This document shows, piece by piece, positions 34,058-52,913 of a stretch of DNA of 64,000 nucleotides. Location: positions 13,575,707 through 13,639,706 of the forward strand of contig OX463787.1 of assembly GCA_949825025.1 (NCBI GenBank). Reading direction: 5' to 3'. The position numbers and the translations under genes are program-made. Source of the DNA: Siphlonurus alternatus (taxonomy: Eukaryota; Arthropoda; Insecta; Ephemeroptera; Siphlonuridae). Position 1 is the stretch's first letter, and every line of letters starts with the position of its first letter. Under the pieces are notes generated by a model. The model made no database searches, was not told the DNA's origin, and saw nothing but the letters and a program-made list of their open reading frames with translations.

Positions 34058-34568
34058 ACCTAATCTCTGTGGTTGGGTGATGAGTAAAAACTCTACTACT
34101 ATATATAGAGTAAAATAATTTCTTTATTGGACGATGTTTAGCTCAATTTTTACATATAATCCTATAATACAGACAACTATAAAAATCAATATTATTATAT
34201 AAAATAATACAATTTGATATATCACAACTATTGGCCAATTAGCTTACCTTTTGCTTCTTACCTCATTTTTAATATATTTTAATTCCTCGAATGAGCTCAA
34301 AAAGTTGGTTAATAAATATAATTAATTATAATAATATTAATGTATTTATCATTTAGTTAATAATTGTAATCACTCGGGAGAAAGTTAGGTCTATTTTATA
34401 TCATTTTAATTTGAAATAATTTTTCATCTTTTTACATATTTGAGATGTTGTTCCTTTTTATCTATCTTGTACCATTTTCATAAAAAATAGTAAAAAAATG
34501 TCTTCTTTCCTCTCATTGAACATGGATTGTTACAAATATTTTCTCCATTTCATTTTAACTTTGAGCAA

Positions 34569-34872
34569 GGAATAGAGGCTTCAAGTGAATGCGCCCGCAC
34601 TGCGCAACTGTTGTCGCTAAGGTCCATCTTGCACTTGAAAATGAAGCAAAGTGTTTTGTTAACCTTTCTCGGTTATAAATCAAATGAAAAATGTAAATCT
34701 TGAATTATCTACGGTACTGTATTTTTCAGTTTGGACCAAAGTTCTGAAAAGGAATGTTCCCTAAAAAATCTTATTCTTAGTGAAAAAACGAATTCACATT
34801 TTTTTTTTTTTTTTTACATAGGTTTAGATAGGATTGTGGGAACACCAAAAAATCAGCTGACTTGAAGCCTCT
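34569..34872. mobile_element. Element with AGAGGCTTCAAGT ends
   Basis: AGAGGCTTCAAGTGAATG at the left and CAGCTGACTTGAAGCCTCT at the right, apparently inserted in a decayed family A MITE (34380-34568). One end recurs at 51830-51880. Confidence 0.55.
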
Positions 34873-35796
34873 ATAGCATTAGATGTGCTGGCGTACATAC
34901 GCTCAAAAATAAAATTCTTCATTTTTCTATAAAATATATTATGCAATGAATACACTACAATTGATTGATTGGTATTTTGGGGCCTTATTTTGGTCATGTA
35001 TGACGGGTTTTTCTTACTGTGTTTTTTTTGTTTTTGTGATTATTTCTTTGGCTTATTTGTTTCTATTTACAGCACTAGTCGGAGGTTCGCCTCAATGGTG
35101 AACTCTAAGAAACGCTGCACTACAATGAATATACGATTCTAACAAAATTTTAAAGGCATATAATAAATGTACCAACCACTATACATAGTTATAAAATATT
35201 GACGCAACCATCTGTAGGACCGAGAAGGAATATCAGAATCATACTTGAGTATTTTGTATGATAAAAATGTAATTAAAATGTTTTGGTTCTTATTTTCATT
35301 ATTTAATGAGTACCATCAATTATTATTTGGTACAATGTTGAGATACAGATGTAACAACTAATTCAGAACTCCCCATTCAGGACATAAGTGATATACCTAC
35401 TTTTGAAATATCGAAACCAATTTTTTTATTAAATAATAATTAGTAAGCAATTTTTTTTTCTAATTTTTATTGTTAATTAGAAAATCAAAATATTTTAATA
35501 AACGTTTTTGAAATAATATGTAATAAAATTTAATTCTTTATTACAATTAAATATTAATTTTTTAATTGATAAAAATATATATTTTAAAATACTTTTAACC
35601 ATGAAGAAAAAAGATTATAATTTTTTTTTAATTTTATATTTTTATTTTTAAATTTTTTTATATTTATTGAAACTACTAGCATATCGATATATTATAAAGT
35701 CCCTAATTGTTTCGCTGTTTATTATGAACTACATAATTGTGTCTGACTGCATTAACAATATAATACTACATATTATGTAATGTACAATTTAATTAA
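34873..35796. other. AST6 3' flank
   Basis: AT-rich. No coding block or repeat recognised. Confidence 0.35.
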
Positions 35797-42333
<6,537 letters not shown>

Positions 42334-42554
42334 GTTGACTGAAATTTAGAACAAATTTTTTAATAATTTTAATGTTATGGATTCAAGGAACTAAAATTAT
42401 CATCCCTCGTCAGGATTATAAGATATTTTGATCATATGCAAAATTGAGCTGTCTGCTAAATTAGATGAATGCAATGGACAAGTTACACGTAATTAATTCT
42501 TTACTGCAGAAATGGATAGAGTGCAAATTTTGAAATTTACGCTACTCTCATTTT

Positions 42555-42930
42555 TTTCCACATTTATTTTATTTTATTATCTCTTTCACGGACAATACAA
42601 AATACATATATTATTATATACATAAATATATTGGGGGGCATTCACAAAGCACTTTAACCCCAACTTTAGCCCCAAGTTTTATCCCTGGTAGTAAACATGG
42701 TGCTAAACCAGGGGCTAACCATGTCTAGCTCCTAGTTTAGCACCATGTTTAGTACCAGGGATAAAACTTGGGGCTAAAGTTGGGGTTAAAATGCTTTGTG
42801 AATGTCCCCCATTAAGTCAAAAGTAAAAAATGTGCCCGTGGGGCAAATGAAAAATATTGCTGAGCAGTCCATTCACAGGATTGTGTCCGTTCACCCGATG
42901 AATTTAAATAAAACTAACACTAATATAAAA
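42555..42930 (-). mobile_element. Non-LTR retrotransposon 3' end interrupted by a G palindrome (42633-42812)
   Basis: TTTATTTTATTATCTCTTTC is the reversed tail and GGGCAAATGAAAAATATTGC the 3' UTR. The same sequence without interruption is at 55015-55200. The G hairpin sits between them at a TATA site. Confidence 0.6.
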
Positions 42931-43433
42931 TACAAATTAACGTAATAAAACAATACATTGTTCTTAGCCTGAGAAGATTACTAAAAAATTGGTCAAAATT
43001 CAAATTCGAACCCACGCCCCTTTTAGTTCATATCCATTTATTAAAAAGTGACGCTTATTGACACCTCTTTCTATACTTTCAATAATTTTTTAAAGATAAT
43101 TCCCACGAGCTGTAAAAATTCTAAAAAATCAGAGTAGAATAAATTTGCACCCTCTATCTATTTCTACAATAAAAATTCCATGTCCATTTTAAACTTTCTG
43201 CTTTACTGCTGATTTACAGCTGATAATTTCACTCACCTGATACATTGTTGCATACGATCATGTTATAGGCAGATAGATCGTAGTTCCAGACGAGGGACGA
43301 TATTATAGTTTTGAACAATAGCTCTGTTCTTTGTCATACAGAATCAAGCTTGAGGTAAATGTGGGAGGGGAAAGAGGCGTTTTCTTAGGAATTACAACGT
43401 TATTATTGAAATTGAAGAAAGAAGGGGAATGGT

Positions 43434-44045
43434 TAAAATCACGTCAGATCAATAAAGAAATGGAGGTCAATAGATTTTGATGAATTTCACATAATATGTT
43501 ACACATCTGACCTAGGTTGATGAGGTTTGGATATTTTTTTTTTTTTTCAAATTTCGAAAAAACCCAAAATTCGAAATTTAAATTTTTCAGGAAACCTCGG
43601 AATAATTAATAAAAAAAATCGTAACTTCAAAATTTTGAAACTTACAATAAATCTGAATCCAGTATATTATAGAAGGATAAACACTCTTTAAAACCTATAT
43701 CTTAGCTAGGGGCCCTGCTATGAAAAAATATATTATGCTGTTTGTAATTTGACCTCTGACCTTAATAAAATTTTAAGGTCAACAACGTCAATGCAAAAAA
43801 AGTTTAACAATTCTACTACAAACTCAAATAAATTTATTTTGTAATTTTATGTAGAACAGAATTTGAGGTACAATTTTTTATCTCTCAAGATTGGCCTTTT
43901 TATATTATTTTTTAATTATTATTTTTTTTTATTTTGGGTTTTTTCGAAATTTGAAAAAATAATATCCAAACCTCATCAACCTATAGGTCAAAATCATCAA
44001 ACTCTATTGACCTCCATTTCTTTATTGATCTGACGTGATTTTAAT
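43434..44045. mobile_element. 612-bp hairpin upstream of AST6
   Basis: TTAAAATCACGTCAGATCAA is repeated inverted at the right end; both arms share ATGGAGGTCAATAG and CCTCATCAACCT. Confidence 0.85.
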
Positions 44046-44598
44046 CGGATGTAATGACTACACTCTAGCCATTACATTTATCTTGATTATGGTCATGTTT
44101 GTAACGCTCTCAGCCATTGGTTTGATAATCAAAATATTTTAACACCAGATATTCTAAACTATTTTTTTACATCTTTAAAAATTGAAAATCTAAAAACAGA
44201 CTCTTTTTTTTTTTAGATTTTTGTTATTTGTCTTCCATAACTTAATAATTTATTTTTTTAAAAAACGCCTGTAAAAAAAAAAAGGTTTTGTAAAAATTAA
44301 GGTAGAAGTTTAACATGGAGCCTTATGAAATGGAAATGGAGGAGTTGTGAGGAAACCCCTCCTTTAAGTTGTTCAAACGTTCAAGCCATTCAGTTTTAGA
44401 AGAGTCTTGAATTTTTAAAATTTATTTCATCCAAACCATTTTGAATTCCGACAGAAACATTTATTCTTTGAATCCGAAGTTACTAAATTAACCCTAACAT
44501 TCCCAAGTTACTTTGTCCCACGGTTTACCAAGAGGGGGGGGGGTCGAAATTACCTGCTATTTAAATCACATGTTAAAAAAAAGTTAGTTTTCTCTCAC

Positions 44599-44635
<37 letters not shown>

Positions 44636-45614
44636 ATACATTGCTGTGTAGTTGCTAACTAAGGCTTAAAATTTGTTCAAAATTTTTGGAGAAGTATTTT
44701 ATCCTTTTTTTCCTCTTTAAAAGATACAAGGGTTAAAATGCCCTCTTCACCCCCCCCCCCCCCCATGGTAATGCTACGGTTAACACTAAAGCACCATCAT
44801 GAACTAAATAGTTGGATAATATAATTACAAAGACGTGATGTTTACAATTTTTTGTTTAGGTCATTCAAGTCACGTAATGTTTACATTTGCAACAAAGCAC
44901 GAACAAGTCTCAATCTACTAAAACAATGTTTATAATTTTCGCATGAATCTATTTACATTTTATGATGTCATTTAAGAAATATATTTATTTAAAAAAAAAA
45001 AAAATACAAAAATCACTTCAATCTACATTTTCTAAATAATTACGTATGTACACCTAGGTCCTCTTTGAAGCACTAACATTACCTAATATGTATTCAAAGT
45101 ATCATCAAGGAATTATCTCAATTCCTTGATAATGGGGTACTGACCAACAAAAAAGTTTCAAGTTTTTCTCAACATTTCAAAAGGCACGAGAATTTCATGA
45201 AGAACAAGCCCTATTACAGCATTCTACGACAATTTCCTGATTTTATATGAATTTTTGAAACATCTCCATTCCTTGGTATCATAATTTGGTACCCTCTATA
45301 CAATTCTGCAATAAAATATTGTCATATAGGTTGTCCATGGGCAATAATATGGTTTTCGATGTATTCATATTTGAAATAAATATACAAAATGCATTGTTAT
45401 TATTTATTTTCATTAATAAACATTATTTATTTTGTAAATCTTTATTTTAGATAAAATGTTCTACAATTTTATTTAAAAACATCCCACAATTTATTGTAAT
45501 ATAAAAATAAATCTAATTAATTATAGTGTGGTTAACTGGTTAATTACTGCTCAGGTATTATGGACGCATACAAGCCGCTAAATAAGTGGTCCTATTTAAT
45601 AAATTTTGCTAAGA
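44046..45614. other. Intergenic sequence with homopolymer runs
   Basis: A T run of 32 at about 44600-44631 and a C run at 44751-44764. A GGTACCCTCTATACAATTCTG fragment of an M3 arm lies near 45287. No gene seen. Confidence 0.4.
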
Positions 45615-46270
45615 ATAAATATTTAAGGTAGAGGAAGCTATTTCAATTTTTTGGAATATTTTATTTTCTAAAATATGAAAACCAAAAAATTCCATCTCAA
45701 ATAGCTTCACCACAAAAAATTCCCAAAGTTGGGGTTTCGGAAGCCTTTAACATGCATCCTTATGGAAGTTATGGAACAGAAAACAGCTTTTTGCTCCAAC
45801 TTCGTCTGAAATATGGTATGCATACCAATTAAAAAATACCTACGTAATCTATGATGAATTCTTTAATGGATTTTCAAATAATTTTTTTTACAGAGCCGTT
45901 TTTCCGAAAAAAATTATTGAAATTTTTGCGGGTTAATTCCCATAAGGATTTTCAAGATTTTTTTCCGGAAACGACTCCGTAATTTTTTTTTTTTTTTTTT
46001 TTTTGCAAATCCATTAAAGAATTCATCATAAATTACGTACGTATTTTTTAATTGATACCATAGTTCAGACGAAGTTGGAGTAAAAAGCTGTTTTCTGTTC
46101 CATAAGGATGCATGTAAAAGGCCTCCGAAACACCAACTTTGAGAATTTTTTGTGGTGAAGCTATTTGAGATGGAATTTTTTGGTTTTCATTTCTCAATAG
46201 AAGGCGAGTTAAACTATTTTTAGAAAATAAAATATTCAAAAAAATGAAATCGCTCACTCTACATTAACTG
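45615..46270. mobile_element. ~650-bp hairpin downstream of AST7
   Basis: The left arm 45630-45875 and right arm 46015-46265 are inverted copies with CAAATAGCTTCACC and CAACTTCGTCTGAA. The loop holds GGAAAAAACTTGAAA-like repeats. A single arm is at 12373-12650. Confidence 0.8.
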
Positions 46271-46479
46271 TAAGTATAACTAACAAACCAGTAGTTTAGA
46301 ATTTGTTGACGATTTTATTTTTTGATACATTATTATATAAAATAAGTAACGATAGTTACTAATTTAATTCTACTGTGACGTAAATTGGGGAGTTCTGTTT
46401 TTATTTAGGCTGTAATCGGAAGAAGAAATTTGTTGAAATGCATCATTTCTTAATTTTTTTTTTTTTAAAGCTGATATTA

Positions 46480-46777
46480 AGCCGGTATTACACGATACAA
46501 TTTTTTTAACTATTGAATACAATTTTTCCTTGCAAGAAAATTTCATCTCTGTACAAACAAATGGAGTTCAAATTTTCTTGTATATAAAGAAAAATTGTAT
46601 TCAATAGTTGGAAAAATTGAATCGTGTAATACCGGCTTTAAACGATAAAATTTGTCTAATTATTGTATACAATTTTTCCTTACAAGAAAACTTAATCTAC
46701 ATTTGTTTGTATGGAGAGAAAAGTCTCTTGTAAGGAAAAATTGCATCTAAAATTGTATCATGTAATATAGGCTTTAA
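46480..46777. mobile_element. Two palindromic P elements in tandem
   Basis: AAGCCGGTATTACACGATAC to ATACCGGCTTTA (46480-46641), directly followed by a second, more diverged unit ending ATCATGTAATATAGGCTTTA, 45 bp from the AST7 stop. Confidence 0.85.
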
Positions 46778-46823
46778 GGGGGGTTAAAATCCTGCTGGAG
46801 AAAAGCCTCTAATTATAAGTACA

Positions 46824-49800
46824 TTATAAAGGAAGTAAGGAGATTGGCCCCTGACATTGATACATTGACTTAATCTCCTCAATGTCATTTTTACTAAAAC
46901 ACTTGCGTTGTCCGATGGTCACTCCAGATGTCTGTTGGAAAAATATATTTATAATTAGTAATACGTTTGGCAATTGAATATAATATTTAATATTCTAAAA
47001 TATAGTATAATAATAACAGTATTGTTGCTTTAAAAAAATTATAAACTTTTGAAATTTAGTGCTTTTTATTTATCAATGGAGTATATCGACTTCAATTTTT
47101 TTTTTTTTATTACAGAAATGGATAGAGCGTGCAAAGTTATGCTACCCTGATTTTTTAAGATTCTTTACAGTCCTGGAAGTATTTTTAAAAAATTATTGAA
47201 AGTCCTTTTTGTGACGTCACGAGGCGGCAAGTCCTATCTTTTTCTTAAGGAGCGGCGTCTCGTGACCTCACAAAAATAACTATAATTTTTTTAAAATAGT
47301 TCCCGGGCTGTAAAAAATGTGAAAAAAAAAATCAGAGTAGCATAACTTTGCACGCTCTATCCATTTCTGCAATAAAAAAAATTGCGGTCGACACTTTATT
47401 AAAATAAAAATATAAATTATTAAAACAACTAAGATTTGCTTCCATTATCTTAATTACCAAAAATATGCATAAATAAGTGCTTATATAAATTTTTATTTTT
47501 AACTATTTCTTTACAACGATTCTTATATTTTGTTTATTATTTTTTTATAACAATGTTAACTTACAACATAATTCTACTATTTAGAGGAAGCTGCAGTCAA
47601 GCTTAAAAACTGTTATAACAAATCATAATTATGAATGTAAGTGGCCTTTACTGGAACTGTAATACAGTACTAAATTTAGTACTTTATGCAGTGAAGGAAT
47701 GGACAACATACATGAAAAAATTTTATTGCAGAAATGAATAGAGGGTACCAAATTATGCTACTCTGCTACTCTGAGGTCGAGCGTGGCGCAGTGCATTGAC
47801 CGGTTCTCGTTAGATCACCGAAGTCAGGCTACGTCGAGCGTGGTTAGTACTTGGATGGGTGACCGTTTCAAGTAAAAAATAGTAAAAATACGCTGCTCCC
47901 TCCCTGGGGTAAATTCGTCTCGCTTTCCACCCAGTGCAGTGATGCACTTGTGTGTGGTTCCCCAGGCTTTGGACATCGCTTTGGTCCATTGAGAAAAAGT
48001 AGAGGTGTCCGTCCTGACTGAGGTTTTCCACGGTTCCCTCAGTCTTACCTCAGCGAATGCTGGGACGCGTAAGCATGCAGGCCGTGGCCACTATCCGTTC
48101 CCTACCTTATCCCTACCCAGTACCCCGCCGCGAGCTGTAAGCTCTTAGGGGTGTATCCTTATAAAAAAAAAAAAAAAAAAAATCAGATTTTTTTGAGACC
48201 CGGAACTATTTTTAAATAATTATTGAAAGTTCTGTGATTTCAGTTGGTCTCCCTGAATTCTTAATTAAAAGGATAGAGACTGGACGCCTATTGACGCCTC
48301 CAGGGGCGTGTCCGCACTTTCAATAATTATTTAAAAATAGTTTTGGGTCTCAAAAAAAATCTGAAAAAAAAAGAGTAGCATAATTTGGTACCCTCTAGTC
48401 ATTTCTGCAATAAAATTTTTTCAGGCATGTTGTCCATTATGTATTACTATTAATATACGTAATCATAATAAAGTAATTATTGTAAAAAGAAAGAAAATCC
48501 TGACATTTATTTACATGAGGAATGCAAAAATACTATAATATATACCTTTGTAGTAATTGTTGGTAAAGTATTCTTTGAAAAAACAAATGCAGAATAATGC
48601 ATAACACTTCCATAATCATAGTTTAAACCGAATGCTGTTGAATCATAGGTGTCAAAATTTCGTTCTTGCCCTGAAAATTTAAAGAATAAATGGCAAAACA
48701 CATTGAAAATTTTTTATGGCGTATTAGGATTAGATAAATTGTCAAATAGTTTCAGATTTTTATATTTTTCCATTAAAAGCCTGAAAATCATGCCGCAAAA
48801 TGATACGTCATAATCATGTAACACCTTCCCCCATGTTCGCTTGTTAAAATACTTGCACGACTATGACTTCACAATTTTTAAAGCATTATTTTTTAGAGTT
48901 TTAGAGGGGGGAAATGTGAAAAAATGACACATTACTTAATTGATGTCCTCTTTTCAAACATGTGATAAAACTAATCATGCAGGCTGTACATTTTTAAAAA
49001 TATGGCAGAAAATGAATTAAAATTAAATTAACTTTTTTTTTTTTTTTTCAAGGATAAATATGAGCTTGGAGCTCGAGGGTAGGGATAAGGGAGGGTCAGG
49101 ATGGTGGCCACGGTCTGTTACGCGTCCCAGCATTCGCTGAGGTGAGACTGAGGGAACCGTGAAAACTTCAGTCTGAACGGACATCTCTACTTTTTATCAA
49201 TGGACCTTCAATTTGCAATTAAATGAAACATATTTATGAATGAATTTCAAACATTATTTCTTTTCATGCAAAAAAATTAATTACTTGTCATTGTTGATAT
49301 TTACCTGGGATTATATTTGTCCATTCAATATTTACAAATGTATCTCGGTCCATTCGACTTTGCTCGTGGAAAAATCCTAATACGTGCATTAGTTCATGTA
49401 GAACTGTACCCACCTGTGAAATTATAAAACATTATTGTCATAAATATAGTAGATATATGGGGGCTGTTCATATAAAGGACTTAGCATAGATTTTATCCCA
49501 GAGAGTTTTAATATCATTTTTACTACTAGAATTAAGGTGCTTTTCCATGGAGCAATGTCGAGCGAAGCTTGGTGGGGCGAGAAAAGCGCACTTGCTTTAA
49601 TTTCGTATGGCCGCCATGTTGGTAATAAAATCGCTGCCCGCAAAGCAAGGAAATCCCGAGCCTCTGATTGGCTGTGGCACGTGATTTTTTTGCTTTCCCC
49701 GCTCCATGGAAAAATGCACATTAATACTCGATTTGATACCACTTTTTAGTATTAAAAATTTCTGGGATAATCACCGGTCGGCCATCTTGCATTTTATACA

Positions 49801-52642
49801 CAGGCAGACGGGACTAGCGACATTCAGCTGATCAGGCACCGTCTAGTCTACCGGTAATATAAGGTTTGTTATACTGTAAACGTACTAAAGGCATACAGGC
49901 CTGAAATTACAAATTATATAGACAGTCACCAAGTGTTGTTAGTATTAGATATATTATAATTAACATTCGCATCATTTTTCTCCACAAGCGGTGCAGGCGT
50001 ACGAAGTTGCGCTCCAAAGTAAGAAATTTAATCCTTGCGTACGTCACAACTCAATGGTAATCGAGGCGGGCTGTGAGTTGTGACGTCAGCAAGGACTTTC
50101 TTTACAGAGCAACTTTGCACGTTTGCACCGCGCACAAATAAAAATTATGCGAATGTTGATTACATACTCCAATAAAACTTGGTGACGGTCTAATTTGTAA
50201 TTTGATGCCTGTACACTGCAAAAAATCGGTATTGAGACCCTCCATGCTTTTAACATTTACTGAACGTTAAAAGTATTTAGAAAAATAGCTAAATGTCTTT
50301 GCTATTTAATCACTGTTTTTACCATTTAAAAACTAACGTTTTAAACATTAGATTTTTGTTAATAGAATTAGCATTCAGAAATTGCATGTTAATAGCATTT
50401 AGAAGTATTATATGCGGAATAGATCGTAATATATTTTAGGGGTCGACCCTTAGAGGGTCATTATTCTTACTGAATCAATTAAAACCAATGCTAAATCCAT
50501 AGTCCTTACGGTTTTTGGCACATTTTGTTAAAAATATGCCTTTAAGATGAGTGTAAGATGAAAATTATCAACCCAGGATGTCTATAATACTAAAATAATA
50601 AAATTTTATAACTTACAGTACGGAGACAGCCAGGTGACTGAAGGTTCACAGTTTGCTGCCCACCAATTCTCCCAACAGACGACCAACATCCGGTTTCTGC
50701 ATTCTCAATAATTATGTAGTCACTTTCATATCCAGTATAACGAACAAATCTTATACATGTATTAATATGAAATTCATCTATTGCTGATTGTATCATTTTT
50801 AAATCTGCACTAGCTGTAAAATAAAATTTATTACTTATTTGAATTTAAAATCTACCAGAACTTAATATTCAAATTATATCTCCGAGAGTGAAAAGGGTAT
50901 AACTTATATTTAATGGAATATCTACCTCAACATTTTTTATTGCAGAAATGGATAGAGCGTGCAAAGTTATGCCACCCTGATTTTTTCCAGATTTTTTACA
51001 GCCCTGGAACTATTTTTAAAAATTATTAAAGGTCATTTTTGTGACGTCACGAGGTGCCTCTCCTTAAGAAAAAGACTTGCCGCCGTGTGACGTCACAAAA
51101 AGAACTTTAAATATATATTTTTTAAAATTACTTCTAGGGCTGTAAAAAATCTGAAAAAAAATCAGGGTAACATAACTTTGTATCCTCTATCCATTTATGC
51201 AATAAACAAAATTGAGGTTGATACTCCATTATGTATAATAAAAATTGTAACCATATATATTTTCCATTTTCTTGTATAAATAAATATTATTTTTTAAAGA
51301 ACTGGTAAGCATTATTAACACTTACAAAAGTTTCCTGTTATTTTATATGGGATAATTCCTTTCGGCCATCTATAACCTTCGTCAGTCAAACCACTTCGAG
51401 TTACAATGGTAGCTGGTAGTAAAATATCACCTTCAAAATATACCAGTGAAAGTTCCTCAGGGTTTCCTTTACTTGAAGGGTTATTGTGCCATTCTATTAA
51501 CCTTCTACCTGTAACAAATGTGAATTATCATACCAGATTGATACATACCTGTTTTGAAATAAATTTCATATTTTATTCGCTATTAAACTCTCTCATCGTC
51601 TAATAATTCCTTCCTATTTTGCACCATTTTAGAGGACAACAGAGAGAAACTTAAGCATAAAATGTTATAAATATTTTATTCATTTCATCCTCAGTTTGAG
51701 CAAAAAGAATGTACGATATGTTTTAGAGGTAAAAAAATTATTAGTTTTAGACATGTAAAGGATGAGATGAAGACGTAATTTTTCAACTATTTAGTTATTT
51801 GGTCCAATACCTTTGACTTGCATGATAAAGGCTTCAAGTCAGCTGATTTTGTGGTGTTCTTATCGTCCTATCCAAACCCATGTAAAAAAAATAACTTGAA
51901 ACTGCTTTTCTTATTTTTTGGCATGAAAGAATTTTTTTAAAAGAAAATAAGTTCCTGATTCATCATAAGAAGACCTCTAAAAAGAGGGGGGGATGTTTTT
52001 TTTTTGGAAGGGGGGGGGGGCGGAGATTGTTTCAATGGTTTTAAATTAATTGCTTTAAAATTGAATCGAATCGAATTAAACAAAATATAAATTTCAAATT
52101 TCTAACGTAGATAAATTTCAAATTTCTAACGTGAAGAAATTTTTCTCGCCGGTGAACACTTAAAGTCTCTGTTAAAGGTCTTCTTAAATTATATTATCCT
52201 TGTTTTATAAACATACGTAATGCACCACTAACTGACATGCAATGTAAACACGTTAATTTTAAAAAATATTTTTCAACTTACCAGTATCTCGGTCAGGTCT
52301 TGCATGACTTTTACTTCTAATTTTTTTTAACATTTTTAAATGATTAATTTCATGATCTACATAATAAGGGGGAGTAACAATTAATTCATCTTCCATTGAT
52401 GGAGGGGTATATTTGATTGTTGGTTTAATTGTTGGGAAAAACCATTTTCGAGTTGTAAAGTCAACTCCAGCTGTTCTCGTAAAGTATTTTGTATAGAGGT
52501 TTAAATTTAATGGTCTTTGAGTATGTGGTTTCATGGCTGGATTTGCTTCAATTATTCTAGCTATTTGAGGGTTTATAGTTGGACTCAGTGTTAATGAAGT
52601 TTTTAATAAAAGAGTGAATAATATTGTAGTGCTGAGAATCAT
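46824..52642 (-). CDS. AST7: astacin (M12A) zinc metalloprotease, 6 coding exons, long propeptide
   Basis: Exons in coding order: 52642-52282, 51508-51326, 50813-50617, 49413-49305, 48670-48546, 46931-46824. The total is 1083 nt, 360 residues, the longest of the set. Exon A is 361 nt and encodes signal peptide [20 protein letters not shown] and a Pro/Thr-rich prodomain about 50 residues longer than in AST3-AST6. The switch block is [15 protein letters not shown]. The zinc site is [19 protein letters not shown] (first His about 253) and the Met-turn is [10 protein letters not shown]. Cysteines are in NTCIRF, TGCWSS, PGCLRT and MYQC, plus one additional Cys in [10 protein letters not shown] of the last exon, not seen in the paralogues. 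The C-terminal tail PISLLPL is short and hydrophobic. Introns carry a SINE nested in a MITE and several hairpins. Confidence 0.89.
47079..47396. mobile_element. MITE family M2 copy
   Basis: GTATATCGACTTCAATTTT to AAATTGCGGTCGACAC, in the last AST7 intron. Confidence 0.85.
47698..48436. mobile_element. MITE family M3 copy carrying a nested SINE
   Basis: M3 arms at 47698-47773 and 48183-48436 (ATGGACAACATACATG / GGCATGTTGTCCAT); the SINE 47774-48182 splits the left arm. Confidence 0.85.
47774..48182 (+). mobile_element. SINE with 5S rRNA-derived head (full-length, + strand)
   Basis: The head 47774-47875 matches 5S rRNA: CGGTTCTCGTTAGATCACCG, then a CGAGCGTGGTTAGTAC block followed by TTGGATGGGTGACCG. 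The body includes TTCCCCAGGC, CGTCCTGACTGAGG and GCTGGGACGCGTAA. The tail ends CTTAGGGGTGTATCC and a 20-base A run, as expected of a polymerase III retrotransposon. Confidence 0.9.
48740..48985. mobile_element. Hairpin relative of 14555-14730 (degraded)
   Basis: GATACGTCATAATCATG and ACTATGACTTCACAATTTT arms, in AST7 intron 4. Confidence 0.5.
49052..49207 (-). mobile_element. 5S-headed SINE, 3' fragment
   Basis: GAGCTTGGAGCTCGAGGGTA to CTACTTTTTATCAATGGACC; the 5S head is absent. Confidence 0.8.
49540..49723. mobile_element. MITE with TTTTCCATGGAGC ends
   Basis: Inverted GCTTTTCCATGGAGC / GCTCCATGGAAAAATGC. Relative of 21740-21925. Confidence 0.75.
49888..50217. mobile_element. Hairpin with GGCATACAGGCCTGAAATTA ends
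   Basis: Arms continue with CATTCGCAT and GTGCAGGCGTACGAAGTTGC-like blocks. Relative of 57627-57984. Confidence 0.8.
50911..51230. mobile_element. MITE family M2 copy
   Basis: GAATATCTACCTCAACATTT to AAATTGAGGTTGATACTCC, with two GTGACGTCAC. Confidence 0.85.
51540..51790. mobile_element. MITE family A copy in AST7 intron 1
   Basis: TTTTGAAATAAATTTCATAT to GACGTAATTTTTCAACTA. Confidence 0.75.
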
Positions 52643-52695
52643 TGCTGAAAAAGTATAATTATAATAAATTAGTTTATTGTAAAATACATTGTTAA

Positions 52696-52913
52696 GGCCG
52701 ATTCAGATGGCGACGACGACGATGCGACGCGATTTTGTCACACAAGCTGTGAAATCCTATGCGGCGAGCGAATTCGCCAGGTTGTGACAGCGAAATCGCG
52801 TTAATTGCGATGCTCTTTTTTTTAATCGCCAAATATGGCCGCCAATGGATGTCACAGCAAGTGCGCATAATTCGCGTCGCGTCGCACGAAAAAAATCACC
52901 ATGTGAATCCGCC
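52696..52913. mobile_element. MITE family D copy with TTAA flanks
   Basis: TTAA at 52692-52695 and 52914-52917, the clearest target duplication of this family. It lies about 50 bp upstream of the AST7 ATG, close to any promoter. Confidence 0.85.

Noticed and set aside
47774..47875. 5S rRNA gene
   Set aside because: The similarity is to a diverged 5S, the usual 3' end is replaced by unrelated SINE body with an A tail, and it is nested in a MITE.
47810..48031. Open frame of 73 codons on the - strand
   Set aside because: Lies entirely in the 5S-headed SINE and has no recognisable protein features.
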